Origin: CAVYXZ01 sp965223835
GTDB lineage: Bacteria; Chloroflexota; Anaerolineae; Aggregatilineales; Phototrophicaceae
DNA: 64,000 nt
NCBI GenBank assembly: GCA_965223835.1
Contig: OZ245023.1
Span: forward strand, 372,001 to 436,000
Direction of reading: 5' to 3'
Part shown: one piece after another, positions 23,700 through 32,736 of the stretch
How positions within the stretch are numbered: the first letter of the stretch is position 1
Layout of the letters: each line of letters begins with the position of its first letter
Notes under the pieces: generated by a model
Told to the model about the DNA's origin: nothing
The model's database searches: none
The model's input: only the letters and a program-made list of their open reading frames with translations
Program-made: the position numbers and the translations under genes

Positions 23700-26447
23700 T
23701 TAACGCACAGTGAACATCCCGACCTCACTCCAGGGTCCAGTTGGAATATCACACGTTCCGCCTACCTGAACCCGCCAGTAGTAGGTGCCACTGTTAAGAT
23801 AGCTCGTCCGATATTCTTCTTCACGGACAATCGTCGCCCGTTCCATGACATCGGTCTGATCGTCGCTGACGAAGGGCGCATTGTGGACCTGAATGCTATA
23901 GCAACTGATTTCGGTTACGCTCTTCCAGGTAAGTTTGACCGATCCTGCACGGACTCGAGCGCCATCGCTGGGTCGCCAGAGCAGCGGTTGTTGCAGCGGG
24001 ATCACCTCAATGCTGTCGGTTGCCGCGAACGCTTGACCGGCAAAGGTTTCGCCTGTTAAGGTTTCGCTGGTGTCACCCGGCACCACACCAATTTCCTGGA
24101 TATTAAAGTGCAGCACCATATCCAGCACCTTATCCTGGTTTACATCTTTGATCTGGAAGTTCGGTTCAACCGGTGTTTCCGGCACCGGAGTCGCGTCGCC
24201 GAATAACACGCTGGAGGGATTTACCAATGTGGCATCAAAGGCCGGGCTACCGAGTATTGCAACCGCGATTTTACCGGCTGAGTTCAGATTAATGACATTC
24301 GGATAGTGTTTGGGCCGAATGTCAATCTGGCTGTCCAGTGGACCACCGGTGGGTATCGAACAGGTCAGCGGATACTCAATTGACGAGTCGCTAAAGAGTG
24401 CATTGACCCAATCACCGGCGCTATTCAGATTCACCGGCGGTCGATTGAGATAGTTGTAGGTGCAGGCATCTTCATAGGTCAGCCACAAAGCCGCAATCAT
24501 GCTGGTATAGGGACCTGAGAACGACGTACCCACCAGCCAGTTATCCGGGCTAAGCTCGATGCCACCGCCCGGTGTCGCCACGTTGCCGTCATGCGAGAAG
24601 CGCCATAGCACATCGCGGTTGTCAGGCGATGGACCTGCCGATGGATTGACTATCGGACCCAACAAGGCGGAGGATGCGATGGTCTCTGGCAAACTGGCCG
24701 GGCTGACCGGCGGTGCTGACGGTATCGGATCACTACTATTTTCCGGGAAGTACAGGTAGCGCGTATTGCCCGCCGACGCCACGCCAATCGCGGCAAATTC
24801 AGGTTCATTCACGCTGCGATTGTAGAAATGCTGCAACTTCGCCTGTAGATCTGCCAGCGGATTAGCGGGATCGTTCGCCACTGCATTCAGCGCCTTCATC
24901 AAAAACTCAGGGAATTGTTCCGGCTCGATGTAATTTTCGATCAGATACTGCGCGATGCTAAAGCCCTGTGGAATAACGCACCTGGATGCATTGGCATCCA
25001 CCGTGAGAATCCGCCCAAACAGCGTCCAGTCCAGCGGTTCAGACGCGCTAAAGGTGACCTGGAAAGCACTGTTGGGGAACGCGGGTGAAACGCCATCGGG
25101 CGGCGTGCCGAAGTACCGGGGCGTCACCACATGGAGTACGTCAAACGGAATACCTCCACCGCTGAGCGCACTGTCAAAGCGCAGGTAAACCGGGGAGTCA
25201 AAATCACTTTCAAAGCCGAGGTGCGCCGTCAGGGTACCATCTTCATTATCGACCACACACTCCAGCCGATGCCGGACGGGGGGCACGAAATCAGGGTCCA
25301 GATAGCTGTACCATAAGTCGCTGCCGATATAGCTGTCCTCAGTGGGAAATTCTTCAATGGAGGGATAGGGAACCGGTTCCGGCGAACAACGCTGGTCCAG
25401 GTTCCAGGCACTGGCAGTTTCCGTGCGACCATTCAGGTTCCAGACCAGCTGACCGTCAAAGAAATGGACCTGATAGGCGCTGTTGGGGTAGAAATCGGTA
25501 CGACCTGGACGACCCGGTACCACATTGGGCCGGGCGAAATACATCGGAGTTTGAATATCGAGTTTAGCCTGTGAGATACCGCCACCGGTCATGAAGTTGT
25601 CGTCACCGACCGGAATCATCACGGGCGAACCGTTGGGATTCTCAGCACCGAAGTGGGCCGTATACGTGCCATCGGGGTTGACGCTCACACATTCCAGAAT
25701 ATTGTTAACCGGCTTAAATTCCTTCATGCTGTTGACGGCTTCAACGGCCTCATCAAAGTTCCAGGGGACCATCGTGCCATCTTCTAACACGATCTCGTCC
25801 GCACAGGGCAGCACACCAAAGCTGAAATTAAACACAAAGTGGTGAATGCCCTCGGCTTCCAAATCCTGGACTACTTCGCCAAGACGGTCAGCAATCACAT
25901 CAACCCGGTAGTTGGTCGAGTTGTCGCTGACATCAACCGGTACGATCCGAATATTGGGATCACCGATGTTAGCGGTCAACGCAGTGTGCAGGCTGTTGGA
26001 AACATCGACCACTTTCTTACCGTGTGAATCTTCCGGTGCGGGTGGGTTCATGTCTTCCGGGTTGCCGCCAAAATCGTCTACCACTAGCAATGCCACCGGA
26101 GTATTGACAAAGCCATCGCCACCCTGGATGTCCGCCAGACGGTCCAGGAGCCATTGCGGCGTGACTGGATTATCGACGACTTCCATCGCCAGCTCTTCGG
26201 CGGTCAATTCCAGTCCACTGACTGCGAATCCCAAACCGGAGACCGCGAACCCCAGCCCAGAGACCGCAAAGCCGAGGCCCGAAACGGCGAAACCCTGTCC
26301 ATCCAGCAACTGCGATGAATAGGCACAGCCTTCAACACCACCGCTCGAGCCTTCAGCCTGAAGCGGCGCTAAATTGAGCGACACCATTGCGATCAGCAAT
26401 AGCGCCAACACTATTCGATGTCTCAAAATTCTTCTTTCTATGAACAC
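23700..26447 (-). CDS. Large secreted S8 (subtilisin-like) peptidase with internal repeats
   Basis: A 915-residue exported protein. A signal peptide ends near residue 31. Residues 52-79 are four identical GFAVSGL heptads. The catalytic domain is split: Asp124/125 in LLVVDDFGG, His142 in DSHGKKV, a SAGN oxyanion site, and Ser642 in VGTSFSGPYTSMIAALW. Between His and Ser, two copies of a roughly 100-residue beta domain (251-354 and 395-490) are inserted. Each starts LECV..N.DGT.TAH and ends GR....RC. After the catalytic domain comes a module like the Planctomycete/Chloroflexota IDIRPKHYPNVINLNSAGKI domain, then a fibronectin-like C-terminus (YYWRVQV). The GTG start has GAGGAG 10 bases upstream. 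A surface or secreted protease is likely; substrate unknown. Confidence 0.8.
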   Translation of the reverse strand: MFIERRILRHRIVLALLLIAMVSLNLAPLQAEGSSGGVEGCAYSSQLLDGQGFAVSGLGFAVSGLGFAVSGLGFAVSGLELTAEELAMEVVDNPVTPQWLLDRLADIQGGDGFVNTPVALLVVDDFGGNPEDMNPPAPEDSHGKKVVDVSNSLHTALTANIGDPNIRIVPVDVSDNSTNYRVDVIADRLGEVVQDLEAEGIHHFVFNFSFGVLPCADEIVLEDGTMVPWNFDEAVEAVNSMKEFKPVNNILECVSVNPDGTYTAHFGAENPNGSPVMIPVGDDNFMTGGGISQAKLDIQTPMYFARPNVVPGRPGRTDFYPNSAYQVHFFDGQLVWNLNGRTETASAWNLDQRCSPEPVPYPSIEEFPTEDSYIGSDLWYSYLDPDFVPPVRHRLECVVDNEDGTLTAHLGFESDFDSPVYLRFDSALSGGGIPFDVLHVVTPRYFGTPPDGVSPAFPNSAFQVTFSASEPLDWTLFGRILTVDANASRCVIPQGFSIAQYLIENYIEPEQFPEFLMKALNAVANDPANPLADLQAKLQHFYNRSVNEPEFAAIGVASAGNTRYLYFPENSSDPIPSAPPVSPASLPETIASSALLGPIVNPSAGPSPDNRDVLWRFSHDGNVATPGGGIELSPDNWLVGTSFSGPYTSMIAALWLTYEDACTYNYLNRPPVNLNSAGDWVNALFSDSSIEYPLTCSIPTGGPLDSQIDIRPKHYPNVINLNSAGKIAVAILGSPAFDATLVNPSSVLFGDATPVPETPVEPNFQIKDVNQDKVLDMVLHFNIQEIGVVPGDTSETLTGETFAGQAFAATDSIEVIPLQQPLLWRPSDGARVRAGSVKLTWKSVTEISCYSIQVHNAPFVSDDQTDVMERATIVREEEYRTSYLNSGTYYWRVQVGGTCDIPTGPWSEVGMFTVR
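26211..26294 (-). repeat. Four 21-bp units encoding GFAVSGL heptads
   Basis: Residues 52-79 of the S8 peptidase are four exact 7-residue repeats. The DNA units differ at many third positions, while the peptide is unchanged, so this is not a fresh slippage product. Confidence 0.9.
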
Positions 26448-26859
26448 AATTCATCATCTCCTCAATAAATGGTTGCTACAGTGTTTGGCTGTCCAATCGT
26501 GTCAGCAGCGCAGAAGCCAGATGGATACCCTGACAAAACCTTCATTGTGGGTATCAGTTTTAGCCGCCAGCACAGATTAGAGAGACTGCTCTTAGGGTTT
26601 AGTATCCTTTCGTAAAATTACAGTTACCTAAATAAGTGTTGATATGTGAATTTTGTCCATAACAAAAATCAATCTTAGTTAACTTTTTAACAACCTTTGC
26701 CGAAATCTGATTGCGGCGCGACTCATTCTTGTCCAACAAGATCATCGCGTTCACATGCTCCTAACCGCACTATAAATAAACTGTAAGTAGCAGCCGAAAA
26801 TTGACGGACTTTCGTAAAAAAGGTAGATTCAGGGAGAAGTACATCAGGGTGAGTGTCCA
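26448..26859. other. 412-base intergenic region between divergent genes
   Basis: Separates the S8 peptidase gene (leftward) from the kinase gene (rightward). It is AT-rich, without a credible open frame. I see one possible rightward promoter (26750-26776) and no clear operator or RNA motif. Confidence 0.6.
26750..26776 (+). promoter_or_regulatory. Possible promoter of the kinase-ATPase-TPR gene
   Basis: TTCACA (26750-26755) and TATAAA (26771-26776) are 15 bases apart, about 84 bases before the ATG. The spacing is shorter than ideal. Confidence 0.35.
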
Positions 26860-29800
26860 ATGCAGCCAACAAACAATGGCGTTGAACTGATCGGCCAGCG
26901 GTATCAGCTATTAGAACGCCTTGGCGCAGGCGGGATGGGCGCGGTCTACCGGGCGACGGATCGCCTCACCGGGCAGACGATTGCCTTGAAGCGCGTACAG
27001 GCGACCGCAGCGGCTCCCAGCGACCCCAATGCAACGGTCGAAGTGATGGCAGAGCAGGTGCGGGTGGCCCTGGCGAATGAATTTCAAACGCTGGCCTCGT
27101 TGCATCATCCCCACATCATCCAGGTGTTAGATTATGGCTTTGATGACCGCCAGCAACCCTACTTCACGATGAACCTGGTGGACAACCCGCGCACGATTCT
27201 GGATGTCGGACAAGGCCAACCGCTCCAACAACAATGTGACCTCTTAATCCAGATGGCGGAAGCGCTCGCCTATTTGCACCGGCGCGGACTGGTCCATCGC
27301 GACCTGAAACCGGATAATGCGCTGGTGACGGCAGACGGTGAAGTCAAGGTGCTCGATTTTGGCCTGGCCGCCCTGCATGACCCGCAAAACCATAGCGACG
27401 AGATTGTGGGCACGCTGGCCTATATTGCCCCGGAACTTTTGCAAGGCCATCCCGCCAGCCCGGCCAGTGATTTTTATGCGCTGGGGATCATTGCCTATGA
27501 ACTCTTCGTCGGCAGTCATCCTTATGGCAACCGCACCGCCAATGAAATGGTGGTGGCGGCCCTCACCCACGCCATCGATTTGACCAGCGTTGAAGTCGAT
27601 GTGGAATTCACCATTATTCTGGACCGGCTCCTGAGCAAGCAGCCCGACACCCGTTATCAGGACGCCCAGGAAATCATCGCCAGCCTGAGTGCCGCCTTAC
27701 ACCAGCCCGTGCCGCATGAAAGCATCGCAATTCGTGAGAGCTATTTGCAGGCCGCCCGCTTTGTGGGTCGCTCGGACGAAATGAATAAATTAGTCAATGC
27801 ATTGGACGACATTGCCGATGGCAACGGTAGCGCGTGGCTGATTGGCGGGGAAAGTGGCGTTGGCAAATCCCGCTTGCTGGATGAGCTACAAACCCAGGCG
27901 ATGGTCAAGGGCACACTGGTGCTGCGTGGTCAGGGGGTGATGGGCGGGGGCCTGTCCTATCAGGTCTGGCGCGATCCGATTCGCCGCTTATTGCTGACCT
28001 TACCGATTGATGATCTGGATGCCGGGATTTTGCGCGAGTTCATCCCGGACATTGAACGCCTGCTGGAACGAGACTTGCCACCCGTCATTGATGTCGAAGG
28101 CACGGCCCATCAGGAACGGCTAATCGGCGCTGTGACCAATCTGATTCAGCAGCAGACCCAGCCCACCCTCATTGTGCTGGAAGATTTGCAGTGGTCAGAT
28201 GAAAGCCTGGATATTTTACAAACGCTCAGCAGCACGATCACCGATCTACCGATCTTAATCGTCGCCAGCTATCAGTCCGACGTGCGGCCCGACCTGCCCG
28301 ACGCGCTGCCGGAGATGCAATTGCTATTGCTGGACCGCCTGCACACGGCTGAGATGACCGAGTTAAGCGTGAGTATGCTGGGTGAGGCCGGTCGGGAACC
28401 GGCAGTGGTGCAACTATTGCAGCGTGAGACCGAGGGGAACGCTTTCTTCCTGGTCGAGGTCGTGCGTGCCCTGGCGGAGGAAGCCGGTCGATTGAACCAG
28501 ATCGGGCAGATGGCATTACCGGAGAAAGTTATCGCGGGCGGAGTCCAGGAGGTGATTCAACGCCGCCTGGATAGTGTGCCGCAGACCGCCCAGCATTGGC
28601 TGCACATCGCGGCATTGGCCGGGCGCGAACTGGATTTGCCGCTGCTGCAACAGATTGTCGCCGAGACTGATCTGGATGACTGGTTGACGACCTGTGCCAA
28701 CAGTGCGGTGCTGGAAGCCCGTGAAGGCAACTGGCAGTTTAGCCATGAACAGCTGCGCCAGGCAACCCTGCGCCAGATACCTGACGAACAACAGGCCAGT
28801 ATCCATCGGCAAATCGCGGGTGGCATCGAAGCCCTCTATCCTGATGCGCCCGATCAAGCCATTATCCTGGCCCAACATTGGCAAGGGGCCGGGGATCATC
28901 TGAAAGAACGTATTTACGCACAGAAAGCCGGTGAATACAGCCTGCGCATCAGCACCCTGGCCGATGGCATCGGTTGCATGGAACGGGCGCTGGAACTGGT
29001 GCCGCTGACCGCCGAAACTGAAGCGGAACAACAGTCACTGACCGCCGACATCAGCGCGAAACTGGGCGAGATGCTGCTCTATCACGGGGCATATGCTGAT
29101 GCAGCGGTGAAGTTAGCCAGTGCCCTGGATTATTTCCGCGCCGCAAAAGACGAAACCCGGACCGCCCAAATCCTAAATTTGCAAGGCGAGGTCGCCTGGC
29201 AGCAAGGTCACTATGCCCAGGCCAATGAACTCGTGAACGAGGCGCTCGCATTGGGCAGGCAACTGAATCGCCAGTCCACAATTGCCCGTTCGCTTAACCG
29301 TCTGGGCATGGTGGCCTATGACCAGGGCGATTATCAGCAGGCCGCACAGCATTTTGCTGACAGCCTGAAGATCGCCGATGACAATCCGGCTGACCGCGCC
29401 ACAGCGCTAAATAACCTGGGGATCGCGGCCTATGTTCAAGGTAATCTGGACGAAGCCCAGCATTATTTTGAAGAAACCGTCGAACTCGGTCGCGCCACCG
29501 GTGAGCGCCGCAAAGTCGCCAGCGCATTGCTCAATCTGGGCAATGTGGCCGGGATGCGCGGTAATCTGGCGGGCGCAGTGGGTTATTTTGACCAAACGCT
29601 GCAAACGTACCGCGCCATCGGCGAACGGCGTGGCGTGGTGCTGGCGCTACATAATCTGGGGTTTGTGGCGCACCTGCAAAAAGAATATGAGCGGGCGCTG
29701 AGTTATTTCGATGAGAGCCTGCAACTGGCGCGGGTGATCGGTGACCGCCAGCGAATCGCGTTGAATCTGGTGAACATCGGCAATGTCGCCCGCGATCAGC

Positions 29801-30126
29801 AGCACAACGACAAAGCTCGTGGTTATTACGAGCAAGCCCTGCGCCAGGCTCATGAAATCCACGCCACATCAACGGTCATCGAGGTCATCGTGGGGCTGGC
29901 CCAACTTTCGGACGACTGGCAACGCACGCTGCACTGGCTGGGGATGGTCCAGAATCATCCGGCAACGACCGATGCGACGCGCGGCCTGATTGATCCAATC
30001 ATTGATGAACTGAAGCAGATTATCGCGCCGGAACGAATTGAGGCGGAACTCGCGCATGGCAAAACGCTAGAACTCGATATGGTCGTTAATGACCTCATCG
30101 GCAATGATTCGGTATCGACATCATAA
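26860..30126 (+). CDS. Ser/Thr protein kinase - AAA ATPase - TPR regulator
   Basis: A 1088-residue cytoplasmic signalling protein. Residues 13-280 are an Hanks-type kinase: GAGGMGAVYRAT loop, ALKRV lysine, HRDLKPDN (His146-Asp148) and DFGLAA (Asp166). Residues 300-650 are an AAA_16/STAND-like ATPase, with Walker A GESGVGKS (Lys336) and LIVLEDLQWSDE as Walker B. From about 690 onward, at least eight TPR-type helices repeat, with units such as ALNNLGIAAYVQGNLDEAQHYFEE and ALHNLGFVAHLQKEYERALSYFDE. The layout resembles PknK-like and adenylate-cyclase-like multi-domain sensors of Chloroflexota. No HTH or cyclase domain is seen, so output is presumably phosphorylation. The ceramidase-like gene follows after 27 bases. 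Confidence 0.93.
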   Translation: MQPTNNGVELIGQRYQLLERLGAGGMGAVYRATDRLTGQTIALKRVQATAAAPSDPNATVEVMAEQVRVALANEFQTLASLHHPHIIQVLDYGFDDRQQPYFTMNLVDNPRTILDVGQGQPLQQQCDLLIQMAEALAYLHRRGLVHRDLKPDNALVTADGEVKVLDFGLAALHDPQNHSDEIVGTLAYIAPELLQGHPASPASDFYALGIIAYELFVGSHPYGNRTANEMVVAALTHAIDLTSVEVDVEFTIILDRLLSKQPDTRYQDAQEIIASLSAALHQPVPHESIAIRESYLQAARFVGRSDEMNKLVNALDDIADGNGSAWLIGGESGVGKSRLLDELQTQAMVKGTLVLRGQGVMGGGLSYQVWRDPIRRLLLTLPIDDLDAGILREFIPDIERLLERDLPPVIDVEGTAHQERLIGAVTNLIQQQTQPTLIVLEDLQWSDESLDILQTLSSTITDLPILIVASYQSDVRPDLPDALPEMQLLLLDRLHTAEMTELSVSMLGEAGREPAVVQLLQRETEGNAFFLVEVVRALAEEAGRLNQIGQMALPEKVIAGGVQEVIQRRLDSVPQTAQHWLHIAALAGRELDLPLLQQIVAETDLDDWLTTCANSAVLEAREGNWQFSHEQLRQATLRQIPDEQQASIHRQIAGGIEALYPDAPDQAIILAQHWQGAGDHLKERIYAQKAGEYSLRISTLADGIGCMERALELVPLTAETEAEQQSLTADISAKLGEMLLYHGAYADAAVKLASALDYFRAAKDETRTAQILNLQGEVAWQQGHYAQANELVNEALALGRQLNRQSTIARSLNRLGMVAYDQGDYQQAAQHFADSLKIADDNPADRATALNNLGIAAYVQGNLDEAQHYFEETVELGRATGERRKVASALLNLGNVAGMRGNLAGAVGYFDQTLQTYRAIGERRGVVLALHNLGFVAHLQKEYERALSYFDESLQLARVIGDRQRIALNLVNIGNVARDQQHNDKARGYYEQALRQAHEIHATSTVIEVIVGLAQLSDDWQRTLHWLGMVQNHPATTDATRGLIDPIIDELKQIIAPERIEAELAHGKTLELDMVVNDLIGNDSVSTS

Positions 30127-30153
30127 CGAGCAGGCTAATATGAAAGGCGGCTG

Positions 30154-31095
30154 ATGTCGATCAAAGAAACCTGGGCGTTGTTTGGCCTCATCCTACCCTT
30201 CGGCATCATCAGCCTCAGTCTCGCGGCTGCCCTCATCCTGCGAACCGATCGGCAGCACTGGCTCCCGGCCCTGCTCTGGGCCGCCGTGACGCTGGGCGCG
30301 GTGCTGATTATTGGCCTGGGATTTGACTGGTTTCCCACCACCCCAAACGAGGTGGACTACGACCAATTCTTGCTTACGGGCGACCCGGATTTCATCATCT
30401 TTTGTGAAGGCTACGAGATAGCCTCCTGGGTCCAACAGCCCATCAGCATGTGGAGCAACCTGGCGTTTATCGCCGCCGGCTTCATGATCGTCCTGATTCT
30501 GGGTACACGCCCGGCGCCGGCCCCCAACATGATGGCGGACCGCTCCGCTTTCATCCCGCTGGCCTACGTCCTCGTCTTGATGTTGATGGGACCGGGAAGC
30601 ATGTTTTTTCATGGCTCGATGAAAATCTGGGGCGGCTGGTTCGACAACATGACGATCATCTTCTGGGCCGGGCTGGGACTCAGTTACACGGTCACTCGTT
30701 TACTGATGGTCTGGTTTGGCGCGTCAAAAAACATACTCTGGCTGATCTGGCTGTTGATTTGTCTGGTCGTCGGGGTCGTGACGGCTCTTGATGAAACTGC
30801 CAGCCGCACCACCCAGATCGTTGTTGCGGGTTTATGGTTCATCGTCGAATTGCTGGTGATGATTGCCGCCTGGCTAGGGCATCCGCCGGGGTTCCAGCGC
30901 GGCACTGGTTGGTTTGTCGCTATGATTGTGGCGTTTGTTTTCGCCTTTGGGGTGTGGATTCCCAGCGGCGCGGTCGTGCGTGTCTGGTGCGATCCGCTGT
31001 CACCGATTCAGGGGCACGGTTTCTGGCACCTCTTCGCTGCCATTGGTGGTCTGCTGGCTTATTGCTATCTCGCGTCGGAAGAGCATGTGCCATAA
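30154..31095 (+). CDS. Ceramidase-like (CREST superfamily) membrane protein
   Basis: A 313-residue protein with about eight membrane helices. It has the three motifs of the alkaline ceramidase/CREST family: FCEGYEIASWVQQPISMWSN (Glu, then P-x-S-x-x-SN), a GPGSMFFHGSMKIWGGWFDNM segment with the His and Asp metal/catalytic residues, and a C-terminal QGHGFWHLFAA with two His. These residues build a zinc site for amide-bond hydrolysis in lipids. Substrate here is unknown; bacterial relatives may act on sphingolipids or other acyl amides. The ATG at 30154 lies 27 bases after the kinase gene, suggesting a shared transcript. Confidence 0.75.
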   Translation: MSIKETWALFGLILPFGIISLSLAAALILRTDRQHWLPALLWAAVTLGAVLIIGLGFDWFPTTPNEVDYDQFLLTGDPDFIIFCEGYEIASWVQQPISMWSNLAFIAAGFMIVLILGTRPAPAPNMMADRSAFIPLAYVLVLMLMGPGSMFFHGSMKIWGGWFDNMTIIFWAGLGLSYTVTRLLMVWFGASKNILWLIWLLICLVVGVVTALDETASRTTQIVVAGLWFIVELLVMIAAWLGHPPGFQRGTGWFVAMIVAFVFAFGVWIPSGAVVRVWCDPLSPIQGHGFWHLFAAIGGLLAYCYLASEEHVP

Positions 31096-31111
31096 AGACA
31101 GGTTTTGATTG

Positions 31112-31561
31112 ATGAGTAAAAAATACGGCCATTGGCGCGGGAGGCCCAACGAGCCTCCACTGAACTGGGAAGCACCCCATAAACCGGTTGTTCGTCGAGT
31201 TGGCCGCTTGCGTTTCACTCCTGACCAACAATCAACGTCATCAAAAAACGAATCCCAAACAATCTCAACTACAATTTCTATGCCGTCTCAACAGTGGATT
31301 GCCATTCTGAAGGCACTTCATCTCTATCGGCATTTTCATGATGACCAAGTATCAGAGGCATGGCGTATTCGAATACGTGAGAGAATTCTTGGAGTTATTG
31401 ACGAAAAAGAGCCTGAAAGCCATTTTTCTATATCTCTGAATACATCGGACTGGGGAACAATTCTGCGGCGACTGCACAAAGTTGCCGAATGGAAAGGCGG
31501 CAAGTGGTTAAACTGGGAACAAAAGATGTCTCAATATATTTCTCAACATTTCCGCGAATAA
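31112..31561 (+). CDS. Hypothetical protein
   Basis: A 149-residue soluble protein, family not recognised. It begins MSKKYGHWRGRPNEPPLNWE, basic and Trp/Pro-rich, has a Ser/Thr-rich stretch (about 38-58), then a helical half with WIAILKALHLYRHF and WGTILRRLHKVAEWKGGKW. AGG lies 9 bases before the ATG. Codon use is AT-richer than the flanking genes, so it may be acquired. It is 16 bases after the ceramidase-like gene, on the same strand. Confidence 0.5.
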   Translation: MSKKYGHWRGRPNEPPLNWEAPHKPVVRRVGRLRFTPDQQSTSSKNESQTISTTISMPSQQWIAILKALHLYRHFHDDQVSEAWRIRIRERILGVIDEKEPESHFSISLNTSDWGTILRRLHKVAEWKGGKWLNWEQKMSQYISQHFRE

Positions 31562-31595
31562 ACAAACAATCGCTGGAACATTTATGCAATTCTAG

Positions 31596-32555
31596 TTACC
31601 GCCACCAGCGTTTGGGTTTGAGGCGGTGGCGCGGCGGTTCATAATCAATATATTCTTTGCCGCCAACATCAAAGCCAAAAGATAATTTGAGCGACTCGTG
31701 CGGGCAAATGTGGATGCACGTCTGGCAGAGGGTACATTCCGTTGATAGCACGCGCTCACCCTGCACAATATAATCGCGCACACGGATGTTCATCGGGCAC
31801 ATTTCAACGCAGGCCTCGCAATCACCACAGTGCTCCGGCGTGCCACCAACCTTGAGCAAGGCGAAACGACCAGTCGTTTTGGGTAAGACGGCAATCGGGC
31901 ACAGATACTTGCAAAAGGCGCGATTGTCACGCAGCAGAAAGGCCAACCCAATGCCCGCGACATAATACAGCGCCAGCCCAATGACGAACCAGCGCAGGCC
32001 AATGTCACCTAACGCCCCATTGTATTGAGCGCCCACCCACAGCAGCCCAACCACAAGTAAGCTTAGCGCGAAATGCACATAGCGCAGCCGGTCCCATTTA
32101 CCGGGGATGCGGTAGCGACTTTGCGGATAAGGCAGCAGGTCGAAAATCATCGCAAACCAGCAAGCCCAGCCACACCATACCCGCCCAAACACCAGCGGTC
32201 CGATGATCTTCGCCAGCGCATAATGCAGAATGATGTACGGTCCGACGCCCGCCAACACGGCGAAGAACAACCCCTCGATCTGCATATTGCCATGATCGGT
32301 AACGAAGGCCAGCAGCAACAACAGCGTCCCCACCAGCAGCAGCATGATTTTGCGGGCGATGTGTCGTTTGCGGTCCGGCAGCGCCAGAAACAGCCCCAGT
32401 CCAACGCCCACAAACACGCCCACATAAACCAGCAAAAGTCCCAGACTCCCATTGGCAGCCACCAACCAGACACCGAGGCCACTGACCCACAGCAATAGCA
32501 TGACGACCAGCGGCACGCGCATAAAGTCGAAGGCAAAGGTTTCGGTCTTATTCAT
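31596..32555 (-). CDS. Polyferredoxin-type 4Fe-4S membrane protein (NapH/CcoG-like)
   Basis: A 319-residue protein with about five membrane helices and two Fe-S clusters. The N-terminal half is hydrophobic. VWCGWACWFAMIFDLLPYP and FCKYLCPIAVLPK are the CGWxC/CxxxCP signatures of NapH/NosR/RdxA-type redox proteins. The C-terminus has two full ferredoxin motifs, CGDCEACVEMCPMNIRV and CTLCQTCIHICPHESL. It would pass electrons across or along the membrane; the acceptor is not identifiable, and no nap, nos or cco gene is near. The start at 32555 is chosen for GAGG at proper distance; a longer frame to 32666 lacks one. Confidence 0.85.
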   Translation of the reverse strand: MNKTETFAFDFMRVPLVVMLLLWVSGLGVWLVAANGSLGLLLVYVGVFVGVGLGLFLALPDRKRHIARKIMLLLVGTLLLLLAFVTDHGNMQIEGLFFAVLAGVGPYIILHYALAKIIGPLVFGRVWCGWACWFAMIFDLLPYPQSRYRIPGKWDRLRYVHFALSLLVVGLLWVGAQYNGALGDIGLRWFVIGLALYYVAGIGLAFLLRDNRAFCKYLCPIAVLPKTTGRFALLKVGGTPEHCGDCEACVEMCPMNIRVRDYIVQGERVLSTECTLCQTCIHICPHESLKLSFGFDVGGKEYIDYEPPRHRLKPKRWWR

Positions 32556-32675
32556 AACAAGCACCTCATACTCAAGGCAATTATGCTTGAGCCATGCGGT
32601 GCTCATGTAGTGATATTCGTCCTGAAGTGCCGTCTGAATGTGATGATGTAATCGCTCACCGTGCAATATTCATGT

Positions 32676-32684
32676 GGTATAAAT
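32676..32684 (+). promoter_or_regulatory. Extended -10 upstream of the membrane-anchored hypothetical gene
   Basis: TGGTATAAA fits an extended -10 element about 53 bases before the TTG start at 32737. Confidence 0.35.
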
Positions 32685-32736
32685 AAAGGGACTAAAACAA
32701 CGGACTATATTCTGTGCTTTCGGATTACACAAACAC

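Noticed and set aside
26211..26294. CRISPR-like short tandem repeat
   Set aside because: The 21-bp units are contiguous, lack spacers and are in frame inside a signal-peptide protein; they encode GFAVSGL heptads.
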